From positions 2,046,001 to 2,110,000 of the forward strand of contig OY744466.1 in assembly GCA_963556145.1 (NCBI GenBank): DNA of 64,000 bases, read 5' to 3'. The notes under the pieces are model-generated. The model searched no databases. It was not told the origin of the DNA and saw nothing but the letters and a program-made list of their open reading frames with translations. How positions within the stretch are numbered: position 1 is the first letter of the stretch; each line of letters begins with the position of its first letter. Positions 34,691 through 46,185 of the stretch are shown here, piece by piece. The translations under genes were made by a program, and so were the position numbers. Source of the stretch: Hygrocybe punicea (lineage: Eukaryota > Basidiomycota > Agaricomycetes > Agaricales > Hygrophoraceae).

Positions 34691-35870
34691 ATACTTGAGC
34701 CGGAGTGGTGAGAAGTGATTATTTGCGGGGGGTAGGTGATCAGGGCTGGGGACACCTGGGAGTACTGCTGTTGGTGGTGAGATGGGATGGACTCAGGATG
34801 TCAATGGTAGGAGGGGTGTGTTCTCAACGAGTATGTGGAAGGGTAGATGTTGGCGGCTGTCGGCCATTGGAAAAGTTGCTGGGCCAAGGGATGGAATTGT
34901 AGATGAGGAGGACAACAAGGACAACAAGGAAGAGGAAGTCGAAGGCGGGGATGTGTTGAGAGATGGGAGAAGAAAGAGAGATAAGGATCCACAAGCTGAC
35001 ATACTTTACAGCTGGACCCGTCAAAATCCACAAAACAGTTGTAGTGCAGGTCCAGGCTCCACCTTCCTTTGCATTGCCACCAGTAGTCTGAGTCCATGCA
35101 CATCAATCAGCATGGAGGCCTAGGTCACCACTGCTGGTTGTTTCCCTGGCATCAACTATTGCACTTTCATTGTCAGGTCAGCAGCATCTGGGTCATTGCT
35201 GGCATTCATCATACAGTTCACTTACCACTGCCAAGTCCACATATTGGCTTTGGTCTGGCCATGGTTCACTCATGCCGTTGACTTTTATTCAGAATTTACT
35301 GACTATCATACACAAATTCAAGTGTAAACACTGAACACTCAATGCACAGACAGTTGCAAAACCTGAGAGGAGCATGCTGTATTTGCTGAGCTTGATGAGG
35401 CCCTAAAAATCGGCCCCAATTATGATGACCACAACAGGACCATGGTGTTGCCATCAAATTCAAATATCAGCTTCCAAGCTTTTCGCAAGTACAAAAGCAG
35501 AAGGATGGCAAGGTGGGTTCTCTATTCCCTGACTTTCTCTTGCATGAATCTTGGTCGCCCAGGAGATCAACTCAATACAGAAAAGAACTTTCTAACCCTG
35601 CAGATATTCAAGGTGTCAGATGTCGATATCCATTTCCTTAGCCTTTCTTCAAATTTTGCGTGACCGGAGTGGTAGATGTGAGTGTTGAGAATTGAACTGA
35701 TATCTCCATCCTTTGTAGTAATCAGATTTTATTATTACACACCTACTGCTTATGAGTGAGTTCATATCTTTGACAGAATGCCCTTAGTTCAATATTAATG
35801 TGTCCAAATTGTATGACAAATGGTGGTCAAACCAAATGATCATTGGTTTCTTCAATTTTGTGATAAAAAT
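34691..35870. other. Intergenic, no supported gene
   Basis: Only short overlapping frames (113 codons or fewer) are present, on both strands at 34782-35123, with low-complexity Glu/Asp or Ser/Pro content. It serves as the 3' flank of the kinase gene. Confidence 0.35.
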
Positions 35871-38800
35871 CTATACACTGACAACAGACCAGTCTTGAAC
35901 AACTTTGCAGATGTTGACAGGTCGTGTACTGGGTTCAATAGACCAGCAAAGTGAGATGAACTCCCAGTACTCATCCTTCATCAATTCAGTCTTGGGCCGG
36001 TGTGGGGGGCTACCCTGACATATCTGCATAAGGACTTGACCGTCTTTTTTGAGATCAGCATAAGGGACTTGTCCTGAGATAATCTTCAAAAAGAAATGCT
36101 ATAAGAAACAGGTGGCAGTCATTTTCATACTGTCACTAACCTGAAGCATCACACTTCCAAATGAGTATATATCACTTTCAACCATTAGACCCTCCCTGTC
36201 TGAACTGAAGAGCTCAGGTGCAGCCCATCTGTAGGCTCCAGGGTGCATGGAGGTAAGATATGATGTGTTCTGGAATTCAGCAAGGATTACTGATAGTCCA
36301 AAATCAGAGAGACAACAATGTCCTTGAGCATCCAAGAGGATATTGGTCTAAAAAGGATAAGGCTCAGTATGATAAACTAATGCCAAAATATGACAACGTG
36401 CCCCAGTTAAGTCTCCGTGAATTATGGAGTGCTGGTGGACTGTTTTTGTTTTAGTAATTTCGGCGTGGTGTGTTTGAATCCATGTACTTACGATAGGACA
36501 ATCCATTTGCAACTTCACAGATCTATCCTTAATTTCTCAGTCATCAAGTCACAGCTTAGAATTGACATCACTTACCATCTGTAATCTGTCTGACAAGCAT
36601 AGATCAGCATAACGATTGAGATATGTGCTCAAATCGCCTCGTTCTAGCCATGGGCAGACCATCGAAGCACAAGGGGAAAACCCAGAAGTGATGCCATATA
36701 GCCGGACAATATTTGGATGATTCAGCCTTTTCCATATGCGAAGTTCGCGATGGAGTTTCTGTCATGGTTTACGATTCAGTTATTTGGTAGAAGAGAAAAC
36801 ATGCCCAACAACCTTGGTCTTCTTCTTTGTCTCCTCGCCATCATCTTCAGCATAAAACCGAAGAACTTTAATGGCCACCTGCATTATACACATTCATTGG
36901 AATCAAGTGCAATTCAGGAATCACAGACCTCACATGGCCCAGAATCCTTATTCCATGTAGCTTTATATACATCGGCGAAACCGCCAGCTGCTTTGGAAAA
37001 TCTAGAGCATGTAGTGATCTGTCCCGTGAGATCGGGCAACCCCAAAGCTGTGGCATCTGCTAGAAAAGACATCTATCAGTATGGCATCTAGAGATAAGCA
37101 AGATTGTCCTTACGTAAGTCGATAGACCTATTGTTATCGACAACCACAGTTTCAGCCAGAGGTGATGCAGAAATTCTCACAATTGAACTCGTTGACGCCA
37201 CATGAGTGCTTGTTATCGGGGATTCTTCATTCTTCATACCACCCCTTGCCTGCCCGTTAGCATTTTCTTCCCTACGCCTGACCTCCTCCCTCCGCTTAGT
37301 CGGCAGTTCCATATCTAAGACCCTTTGGTCCCCATCAACGCCACTTTCTGTTTCTTCCTTCTCGGCTACGATACGTTCGGGGCCGCACAGCTGTTTGTAA
37401 GGCAAATGTTAGTTTGTTGAAGCTAATACGAACGCAGACGGCCACTTCGGCGGACGGGGGAACGAGGGATGGAGATTCGAGGCGGCCGTTATTTATGGGC
37501 CGTTATTTATGGGTCGTGGAGGACTCACCAACGCGGATTTAGAACTTGACTGAGAATGGTGACAGATCTCACCAGTAGTAGAAGATGCCTCGTTAGCAAT
37601 TGGCCTGTTGGCGGCAGGAGCCGACGGCGAGTATTCCTGACTTTCCGTTGGTTCAGAATTGTCGGCAGTGAAGGACGTCTTGTTGACGATGGTTTGGTTA
37701 GCAGGTATCCAGATCTCCGGGATTGGCACCGTGCGTGGGTAGCTCGCCGAAAGCCCCTGAGCAGAAGCATCCTTAGCCTGAGGCGCCTTCGTCGACGATG
37801 ACCATTCCTGGTCAACCTTTGGTACCTTGCGACATTCAACCCACAGGTTCCCTACAACATCAAACACATCCGTGGTTCGTTCTAAAGGCTTGCTCGTGGT
37901 GAGGGGACGATGGTTGTTCGATGTGACAGAAACAGTGTTAGCCCTGCTGCTGCCTCTAACCGGCGTTTGCGGCGTTGATGCCACCGTCTCTTGCTCCGGT
38001 GATATGGATGATTTCCGGATCTCTGGGGTTGGCATTTTCTCGTGCGCGGAGCTCCCTGTGACACTGAACGCGTTCGTTTGGCTCGTCATGAAGGAACGAT
38101 AGTTAATCGCTCCAACCGAACCATTGCTAGCCGTACTGCCACTACTCCCTGCCCTGTACAGATCACTGGCCGATGCATCTCCCTCCGGTGATATTGAAGG
38201 TTTCCAGACTTCTGGGATTTGGATCATCTTAGGGGGGGAACTCGCAGAAGGCTTGCGAGCAGAAACGTCCTCAGGGAGATATCGGAAGCTGTCTATGATT
38301 CGATGATTTGATCGCTGCCACGGTTGTGCTACTTCCGCTGCATTCTTGACATTACCCGAAGCAGTCCAAGTCCTGGTCGTATTTGCATCCCGGCATAGTA
38401 ACGAAGAGAAACCAACGTCACGCTTGCCTTTCGGAGTGCCCGGGATGGTCTGATCGGGAATGCCAGGGCGTGCGCTTTTGCGCTGGACGTCTTCCTTGCT
38501 GATATTGTCCAAGACGGGCTGCTGCCCCTCCACCAGACCATCGATAAATGTGTCCCCTTCCACCCCAACCTCGTGAGGCCGTTGACGCAGCCTTTCTTTG
38601 TTGAGGCACTCTCTGTACTGTGCCTGCGCCAAGGTTCGGATACTCGTCATGGTTTTTTGGTGCTGCTGTGCAAGAGAATTGCGCCTTGCTTCGTCGACAT
38701 AGCCGAAGCAGATCTGATCTTGAAGCTGTCTCTTCGCAGCCTCCACCAGTGGCCTTAAGCCTTCCTCAATATCTCTCTCTGTATTTCTCTTCCAGTCGTC

Positions 38801-38950
38801 GTCTGGCTTGAAATCAGATTGGATATCGGCGAAGTCGTCTGCCATTCGAATGTGGAGAGACTGGATGCTGAACGTCGAGCGGAGTTGGCAACACGCTGTG
38901 GTGAATAACCGTGATCGCCCCGAACGGAGCACAGCTGGGCTGTTATTCAA
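35871..38950 (-). CDS. Nine-exon protein kinase, TKL-like (Agaricomycete type)
   Basis: Predicted exons are 38950-37529, 37390-37114, 37059-36929, 36878-36813, 36758-36576, 36522-36492, 36439-36402, 36347-36141 and 36083-35871. They join in frame to 855 aa. The first ~570 residues are Ser/Pro/Thr-rich and probably disordered. The C-terminal ~290 residues are a complete kinase domain: Gly-rich AGGFADVYKATW, VAIK lysine, ELRIWKRLNHPNIVRLYG, catalytic HGDLTGTNILLD (HRD replaced by HGD, common in this family), DFG, AAPEL and DIYSFG. Seven introns are GT-AG of 50-57 or 138 nt. The intron 36401-36348 fits only as GC-AG. An alternative start is MADDFADIQ at 38845. Likely a cytosolic Ser/Thr or dual-specificity kinase of the lineage-expanded TKL group; substrates unknown. 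Confidence 0.85.
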
Positions 38951-39047
38951 TATTCAATCCCTGGCTGCCATAACAGTGAATATGCAGTTGTTCTGTAAGA
39001 TATATCCAAAATCACCGACTCTTTGTGTCTCAGAAAGGTAGTGAGCG

Positions 39048-39392
39048 CTAGTTTGCCCTTACGCCAATTATAAACTTGTATGTTGGACTCCTCGTCGAAA
39101 GATCAGCTAATAGATCCTCAGCCGTAGGCGTCCCAACATCCTTTGGAAATCCAGGTGCTAGTAAATCGACCCAAGTCTCGGGGTGACGCCTAGTGATTGC
39201 TTTCATGAGCTGGACAATATCCTGAAGTCGTTCAGGTCCCCTGCGGTTTCTCTTACCATGTTGCACTCCTCCGTTTGAAAAAAGAATTGACTCGGACGAC
39301 TGTTTCAATGAGCTTGATTGAAGCTTCAAGCTTGAAGGAAGCCTGAAGCCAAATTTGAACTGTGAAACTAGTGTTTTTTTTTTGCTTCCCAA
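39048..39392 (-). CDS. Small hypothetical protein between kinase and F-box gene
   Basis: This 114-codon frame has a low-complexity Ser/Leu start and a better-looking second half (RGPERLQDIVQLMKAI, then RRHPETWVDLLAPGFP and AEDLLADLSTRSPTYKF). A donor-like GTAAGG lies four codons before the stop, so the real gene may splice onward. A donor-like GTAAGAG also occurs at the junction of the two halves. It overlaps the 5' flank of the plus-strand F-box gene. I know no matching family; it could be a small independent gene or an antisense frame. Confidence 0.3.
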   Translation of the reverse strand: MGSKKKTLVSQFKFGFRLPSSLKLQSSSLKQSSESILFSNGGVQHGKRNRRGPERLQDIVQLMKAITRRHPETWVDLLAPGFPKDVGTPTAEDLLADLSTRSPTYKFIIGVRAN

Positions 39393-39463
39393 CCACCATC
39401 AGCTCGCAGACAGCTGTCCGTCTGCGAACCCACACACGAACCCCAACTTCGCCCCCACATTTT

Positions 39464-41717
39464 ATGCTCATTAGACCCACTCAACCTCACACAAAAGATA
39501 CTTTTTCACCGAAATCAACCCAATCAACTTCTCAGTCCAGTCAACATGGCCAGAATCATCATCTGCTCAACATTCCTGCCGAGTCTCTCGCTCACATCAC
39601 CTCTTTCCTCGACCCCCCGTCCCTCCTTGAACTCTCTAGAGTCAACAAAACCCTGTATGATCACGTAAAGGACGACAACACCTGGCGTCGCGCCTTTCTC
39701 TGCCAGTTATTGGGCATTCCACCAGAGATCATTGTCTCCAAAGAAGGCACTCTCCTCCTCAGGAGAACCGAAAATACCTGGAAAAACGAATTCATCGCTC
39801 GCTACAAGCTTAAAAGGTACGTCAGTAAAAACTCTCATACTCCCGCTACCCCCACTTACTGATCCTGAAGATGCTGGGAACGCTCCCACAACAACACCGT
39901 CACGCACAATCCGCATGACTCGCCCATTGCCAGCATCCACCTCATGCCGGCGCTCACCGTCCTTGCGTCCTCGCTCCAATACGGCGTTGTGTCCCGTTCG
40001 CACGCCCTCACCGGCAAAGTCCTCCGCGGCTTCATCGATGCTTCCGGCACTGGCCTTGGAATCGGAAACCCAAATCGAGAGTTCACCCCGAACATCTCTG
40101 CGTGCGCCCTCGCGTCCGATGGCGGGACAGCCTTCATTCTTTGGGGGTTCAGGAGTGGCGAGATCGCCGTCGTAACTGCCAACAGGGCCATGGAGGGCCG
40201 TGGGAGAGCAGAAATCACCGCGTACGGGTGTAGGATCGAAGATAAACACAACGGGGCAGTTCTAGATGCGATATGGGGCAAAGATGCTGGCGGAAATGGC
40301 GTGAAGAGTGCGACCGCCGTTCTCACCGGATCCGCTGATGGTCGAGTGAAACTCTGGGACTCCATGAGAATAAAATGTCTGTGGACGTCCAACGTGGCAG
40401 CTAACGTGTTAATCCCCGATCCATGTGTAAAAGTCGCTGCGGCATTAGAAAACGGTATTGTCGTTGGCGCCATGAACAGCGGTGAAGTCGTCGTCTGGAG
40501 TGGTCTGGATGCACTCCTGCCCTGTGGACCTCCAAATTCCGGTAGCCAACCGCCAATCAACGAAATCCGGATCCCTTGTCCCATTCGCCACACTCTGGGC
40601 AACGGGCCTTCAGATACTCGAAAATATGCGCCAACCGCGCTCTACATCGATAATACCCAATCCGTACTCAACATCCTCGTGGCATACGAGAACCACCACC
40701 ACTTCTATCGCCTGGAAGTCGACCTTCTGTCACGTGCGGTCGTTGTGTGCCCCTTCGGTGACGCTGCCTTTGGGCCCATCAGCGCCATCCTGCCCTGCTT
40801 TACCTGCATCCAGAATGAATCCAGCTTCATCGTCACCGGGAACCATCTTGGGTATGTGAGCATGTACGACTGGGGGGCTTCGCCCATTGCAGGGGCGGCC
40901 GGGGCCAATGTTGCTGCCGTACGCACGCTCGAGGCTCACGTGGATGGTACAGGGGTGAGCGCACTCGCATGGAATGGAAAGGCACTCGTGACGGGCTCCT
41001 CCCGCGGGACGGTCCGTCTGTGGGACACACTGACTCTGGAGCTCGTGCTGGAGTTCGCCCCGCCCGGGCGTGGTCCGCGTGTTCGTGCCCGTGCGAGGGA
41101 GGGGGAGGGTGCCTCGGTAGGGGGTGTGAGCCAGATTCTATTGGCGCCCGAGAGTAATATGCTCGTTGCTGCGGTTGGGAGCAGGGTAGTGGCGTGGAGG
41201 GCCGGGAGGGCGGAGCCTTGGAAAGGGAAGGGAAGGAAGGTTCAAGCGGGGCGTGATGTCATGGCAAGGATGCGGCGGGGGGAAAAGGCTGGTGTGCCCA
41301 AATATCACCGTGAGCCCGGTTTGCCTTCTTGGTGCGGCTTCTTTTTCGACTGACGTTCTTTCTCTTGTCTTTTTTTTTTCAGAACAAAAGGAACTGCATG
41401 AGACGATTGTCCAGTTGCAGCTGGAGATTGAGGAGGAACGTGTGCACGCGCAGCGCTCTCGTGGGCGCGAGATGGAGCAACGGGCATGGCTGGAGACGCT
41501 CGGGTTGGACGAGGTGGAGGCCCTGGAGTACTTGCTGATGGTCAGCCGGGATGAAGAGGAGATGCGCTGTGCGGCCCTGGCACCTCCTGCTGCCGAGAGT
41601 GCGAATGACAGCAGTTTGGAGAGTGTTGGAACAGATGTCGGTAAGACGTTTGATGAGGAGTTGAGATTGGCGATTGAGTTGAGTCTTGCGGAGAGCGAGG
41701 AGTCGGAGAGACATTAG
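39464..41717 (+). CDS. F-box / WD40-like / UIM protein
   Basis: Three exons (39464-39816, 39871-41309, 41383-41717) join in frame to 708 aa. Residues ~30-80 form an F-box (NIPAESLAHITSFLDPPSLL), the adaptor that binds Skp1 in SCF ubiquitin ligases. The middle has WD-repeat signatures (TGSADGRVKLWD; TGSSRGTVRLWD), expected to form a beta-propeller for substrate binding. After the second intron comes a coiled coil (LHETIVQLQLEIEEERV), and the tail ends with a ubiquitin-interacting motif (FDEELRLAIELSLAESE). Fungal relatives resemble S. pombe Pof10-type proteins; that name is inferred from architecture. Start chosen at 39464 because upstream codons lie in a pyrimidine-rich leader. It is divergent from the kinase gene, 513 bp apart. 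Substrates are unknown. Confidence 0.85.
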
Positions 41718-42173
41718 ATATGTTTATGGCGGTACACTATGTGCTTTCCCAGTACAACTATATACCCAGTGAGACTGCCGTTACTTGTGCTGAGCGACGT
41801 ATCTGGCCTGCATGATCAGTGGCGAGTGCCAACCTTTCAGCGTACAAGGTCAGTCCAGTTCGGAACCACAAACTTCAAACTTCTAGACCGTTGGCCGTTC
41901 ATCTCAGGTCCGAACCCATAGATCTCAGAGGCAGCCAGCCTGGCCCAGCCAAGCACGCTATGGCTGTCCCAGATCGCGACCAACTCGTCTATCAGAGCCT
42001 CCACGGTAAAGCCTCACTGAAGATGTGCGTAAAACGACTGCCCCTCATTTCCTACACGCCCCCCCAAAACGAGGCCTCGACTGTAGTTATAAATTATCAA
42101 AACGAAACAATGGACGCTCTTCCCCTCACCCCCTTCCTTTTAATACCGTCTCTCCGCAAATACTTATTCCCAG
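41718..42173. other. Intergenic region with a spurious open frame
   Basis: Holds the 3' end of the F-box gene and the promoter of the next gene. The 120-codon frame at 41819-42181 has no domain and overlaps the next start, so I treat it as noncoding. Confidence 0.5.
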
Positions 42174-43151
42174 ATGCTTGACGCATTCAAGATCAAACCA
42201 TTCGATCTGGAGCCAATATATGCCTCTTGGACTGACGGTCCTTGGTTCCTCGGGAACCCAAAGACAGACCTGCCCATCGACGCCTGGCTGGACCAGATCA
42301 AAGCAGGGTGTGTCGAGCGAAAGGTACCAGACGAGTATTGGCACAGGGTTGCCCAGCATTTCATGACGGGTAAAGCCAAAGCCAGGCTGGACGAACTCAA
42401 GAAAGTCATGGCAAAGGTGCACGGAGGAAAGTATCGATGGAATTGGAAGAAATACAGTCTTGCAATGCGAAACATGGGATGTATGTCTCTCTCTCTGTCT
42501 CTCTCTCTTCAACATGTACTGGTCGATTGATGAATGAGTGAATGGATGGCAGGGGATATCGATGCCAACGCCAAAGAGACCCTCAAAGTTCGCACCAAGG
42601 GGTCCGCCTGGTGGGTGACGAGGAAGAAAGATGAAGAGGAGGTCGCGCAACCCCCACCTCCCGTCCCCTCGAAAACCTTAGATTGGATAACGCGGAGAAA
42701 GGACGACAATGCGGTTGAGCGTCCCATTCCGGTAAAGTCCAAGTCAGACGGTGAGGCCCTAACGATCAAGGGCATCAGCAAGCCTCCTGCTCCATCAAGA
42801 GCAGGCACGACAGACGGTGCGCACTCACCTTTCGCCATTTTTCCAACTGCTGAACTTAAATGTTGTTGAACAAAAAAAGTAGCCACAACCACCGTATCCC
42901 ATGCGCCAATATGGCTCCTGAACGCTACTCAGGCTCTGGATGTCCTCGTTTCCGAGCATCCCAAAGTCATGAGCACATTGAGTGCAATTCTCATCACTCT
43001 GGGCACCATACCGGCTATCCCAGCCATTAGCGCTGGCGCGGGGGGCGCTATACTGGCATCAGGAACTGCACATGCCGTGGGCGCAATCGCAGTTGGCGTG
43101 GGTAGTTGGATGAGAGCCCATCAAGAAGCCAAAGCCCAAGCTTCCTCCTAA
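42174..43151 (+). CDS. Agaricomycete hypothetical protein with hydrophobic C-terminus
   Basis: Three exons (42174-42480, 42553-42816, 42880-43151) join in frame to 280 aa. The N-terminal ~115 residues (PIDAWLDQIKAGCVERKVPD, then HGGKYRWNWKKYSLAMRNMG) match a pattern I know from several uncharacterised Agaricomycete proteins, often as a module in front of other domains. A charged Pro/Lys linker follows. The last ~75 residues are Gly/Ala/Ile-rich and hydrophobic (SAILITLGTIPAIPAISAGA onward), which may be membrane-inserting. The first intron carries a ct-repeat. The pairing of a small globular module with a hydrophobic tail recalls fungal cell-death or signalling effectors, but that is only an analogy. 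Function unknown. Confidence 0.7.
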
Positions 43152-43276
43152 CCGTCACTGTCTTGCGGGACAATCAGGCTGGACTATCAATTTCTCCATT
43201 TGTAATTGTTTTTTATTTTATTTTATTTCGTCCGCCAAAGAAAGTAGACCTCACTTGTAATTGTCGTACAGATATC

Positions 43277-44472
43277 TTATGCCATCCATCGGCCATCGAT
43301 ATCGGATAGTTCACCTTCGTTTATGCGTGCACCATCAACAGACAATCCGCCCTTCGCTTCGTTTGAGTCGACTTGTATGTCTAAATCAGAGCACACTTTC
43401 AGAAAGTCTTTTGGAAGTGGTGCAAAGACGCCAAGATGGAAGCGCTTCTTCGGCCCTGTTTTCCTGTATCTCTGAAATAACGCTTTAGCCAAGACACCAG
43501 GATAATTAATCAGAAGCGTACAATAAACGAAAGTTCGGATGAGTGCAAGAACAGTCGGTTCTCGGGGACATTGGAAACTCTACTAACCGCGTCGGAAAGT
43601 TTACTCCGTGAGTAGAGGTTGTCGCCGACGATGGGTGCTGTGAAACACAATTTCATCAACGGGAAGAAGTAAGTTTGTGAAAGAAATGACGTGCTTCGCA
43701 AGAACTCGGCCATGTGAAGTCGGATCTGATGTTTCAATCCAGTATGCAATTTCAATCTGAGAAGGGATACCGGAGCTTTGGGCTGAGCCTCCGTTAGTCT
43801 CTCCAGGAGATACTCATGGGATGTTGAGAAGAAGGAGGACTGACTGACGAGGCCACCAACTCCCAGTCAGTTGCGGCAAATTGACCCTGGTCTGACCCAT
43901 CCGTGGATAATGAAACACGTCCGTCATTGAACTGCAAAGGGGCTCGAATCTCCCCCGATCTCACGCTAAAGGACTGCTCCCCTCCCCGTACTAGAGCAAG
44001 ATATGTTTTTTTTACGGTCCGAGTTTGGAACTGATGCGAAAGATCTCGTGCAGATGCCGCTGTGCATGCAAGCATGAGTGCCCCTGTAGTGGGCTTTGCA
44101 CGGAGTTCAGCTTCCTTTGATTTTTGCTGGGCTTGTTCAGCGATGTACCTTGTCCAGGCGATGCACAGTATACGGCAAGGAGGTCAACCCGAGTTTATTC
44201 CTGGCGTCTGCTCAAGATTGATGTCACTGCATGGGGAACATATCGACAACTTGCCGTATAGAAGTTTAGTGAAATCGTCACTAAATCCCACACGACTTGA
44301 CTGGAAATACATCGGGTGTACATCAGTTAGGCAAAGCAGAAGCAAACGAGAACGAACTTGACTCGAATGTTTGAATGAGGGCTGACAGACGAGTCCTGGG
44401 GCCCGGGGGCTTGTTCAGGACAATGACACGGCGGTCAACATATAAAAGACATTTTTTCAGTTCGAAGGACAT
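43277..44472 (-). CDS. RNA pseudouridine synthase, RluA family
   Basis: A multi-exon gene starts at 44472 (MSFELKKCLLYVDRRVIVLN, then KPPGP). Clear segments are the catalytic HRLD (SLPYTVHRLDK up to 44149, intron 44148-44094, then PTTGALMLACTAASARDLS), QTRTVKKTYLALVRG, then LLRLKLHTGLKHQIRLHMAEFL (about 43760-43690), APIVGDNLYS, RLFLHSSELSF, and KKRFHLGVFAPLPKDF to a stop at 43279. HRLD supplies the catalytic aspartate that isomerises uridine to pseudouridine; LKHQIRLH and the final hydrophobic part complete the RluA/RsuA fold. Exon joins near 44400-44300 and 43860-43780 could not be fully resolved. Fungal RluA members act on mitochondrial or cytosolic rRNA/tRNA; which applies here is unclear. 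It is divergent from DIM1 and probably co-regulated with it. Confidence 0.8.
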
Positions 44473-44511
44473 GCTGACAGAGCGCTGAGTAGTCAGAACG
44501 TCAACGTCAAC
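44473..44511. promoter_or_regulatory. 39-bp spacer between divergent start codons
   Basis: The start codons of the pseudouridine synthase (44472, minus) and DIM1 (44512, plus) are separated by only 39 bp, including a direct repeat gtcaacgtcaac. Transcription start sites must overlap or lie inside the opposite gene's 5' end. Confidence 0.6.
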
Positions 44512-45757
44512 ATGCCTCGAGCAACCTCAGAGCGGTTTTCCAGAACTCACCAACCCTCTGCAAAGTCCAATGCTACTGTCGAATCGTCCTCCTCAACACG
44601 CAATCCCATTTTCAACACTGAACGTTTTGGCCAGCACATTCTCAAAAATCCATTGCTTGCCCAAGCGTAGGTGCACACGTCTCACCAATTTTACTACGAG
44701 GCTCAAATACTCCCAATGATTAGTATCGTGGACAAGGTGAACTGTCATTAATCATATTCGCTTCATCCCCCGAGCATTGAGCGGGAAGTTTTGCCCAGGC
44801 AAGCCTCCGACCTACCGATAAAGTGCTCGAAGTCGGGCCTGGGACGGGCAATCTGACAATTCGAATACTCGAGAAAGCGAAACATGTCACTGCAGTGGAG
44901 ATGGACCCTCGTATGGCCGCAGAACTTACCAAACGAGTTCAGGGAAAGTGGGTTTTGTATATCCTTGGTCGTGAGCGCATACCTTCCTCAATCCCAATAG
45001 ACCTGAACAACGCAAGCTCGAAATCATGATTGGAGACTTTGTGAAAGCTACTCTGCCATATTTCGATGTCTGCATCTCAAACACGCCTTACCAAATCTCG
45101 TCACCCCTCGTCTTCCGGCTCCTTTCCCACCGCCCGTTATTCCGGGTTGCCATCCTCATGTTCCAGCGGGAGTTCGCCTTGCGCCTTGTTGCCCGCCCAT
45201 CCTCTTCGCTGTGGTCACGGTTGTCAGCAAACGTGCAGTTATACGCAAAAGTAGACTACCTCATGCACGTCAGCAAGAATAATTTCCGACCAGCACCCCT
45301 CGTTGAATCATCGGTGGTTCGCTTAGTCCCCTTGGACCCGCCACCACCTGTGAAATTCGAAGAGTTCGACGGGCTTAACAGAATTCTATTCAGTCGGCGG
45401 AACAAGACTGTTCACGGCAACTTCATGGCGAAAGGTGTGATTGAAATGTTGGAGAAGAATTGGCGAACATGGTGTGCAGAGCACAGTCAGGTCTTGTTCT
45501 TTATCATTTTCCATTCTCCTGTCCACAAGTGTTCAGCGTGTGGTTATAGGTCGTAGAGGACGACGTTCATATGAAGTCCAAAGTAGAAAAGATCCTAGCG
45601 GATACGGGGAATACGCAGAATCGCCCATCCAAGATGGATGTCACTGACCTACTGAAGTAATCATTCTTACCCCTTCATTGTTGCCTGCCGAAAACTCACG
45701 GATGGATTCCGCAGACTGCTGTCTGCGTTTCACGACGCAGGGATACATTTTGCATAA
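44512..45757 (+). CDS. DIM1: 18S rRNA adenine dimethyltransferase DIM1
   Basis: Six exons (44512-44666, 44724-44736, 44799-44947, 45001-45490, 45550-45656, 45715-45757) join in frame to 318 aa, the length of yeast Dim1. Hallmarks are [16 protein letters not shown], the SAM-binding [24 protein letters not shown], and the catalytic [12 protein letters not shown]. Further ones are [48 protein letters not shown] and the conserved C-terminal [13 protein letters not shown]. The enzyme dimethylates two adjacent adenosines near the 3' end of 18S rRNA and is needed for 40S processing in the nucleolus. Exon 2 is only 13 nt. One difference from the usual form is AIVDK instead of GIVDK, and AS instead of AN before LRPTDKV. 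The gene is complete and surely functional. It is convergent with the HMG gene. Confidence 0.95.
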
Positions 45758-46185
45758 TCTTTGCTTCTCAGCTTCGGTGAACAGCATCAGCGGCAAAAAG
45801 GTTATGTGCAGACTCGACGACTCAGTGGCACTCACGGCCTGGACGATTGCCGACACTCATAATCTCGCAAGGCTTCAACAAATGCTTTATTTATATAATG
45901 CATATGTGGTTTGGATGAACGGTCAATGCATATAATGTATCATACGTACCGACAGGATGGCGCACGGTAACGTCTAGAGTACTGGAGGGAAGAACAAAAC
46001 AGCCCCTCCACCATGAATGTAAACGTACCAATAAAAAAGAAAGGTATCAACACCGCCAACGGCAACAAATATATAACAACAGGCAAAAGGTGGGAGGGAA
46101 GTGGTGGAGGGAGAGACGTCATTACGATACGAGCGTGAGCAAACATACATCAGTAGCAGGACAGTCGGTGCAGGTAGCGGAGAAA
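45758..46185. other. Convergent 3' region
   Basis: 3' flanks of DIM1 and of the HMG gene. No gene is supported. Confidence 0.5.

Noticed and set aside
39707..40602. Minus-strand frames of 180-248 codons
   Set aside because: These are antisense shadows of the F-box/WD40 gene.
41819..42181. 120-codon frame upstream of the hypothetical gene at 42174
   Set aside because: No domain, it overlaps the promoter and first codons of a better-supported spliced gene, and the composition is like intergenic DNA.
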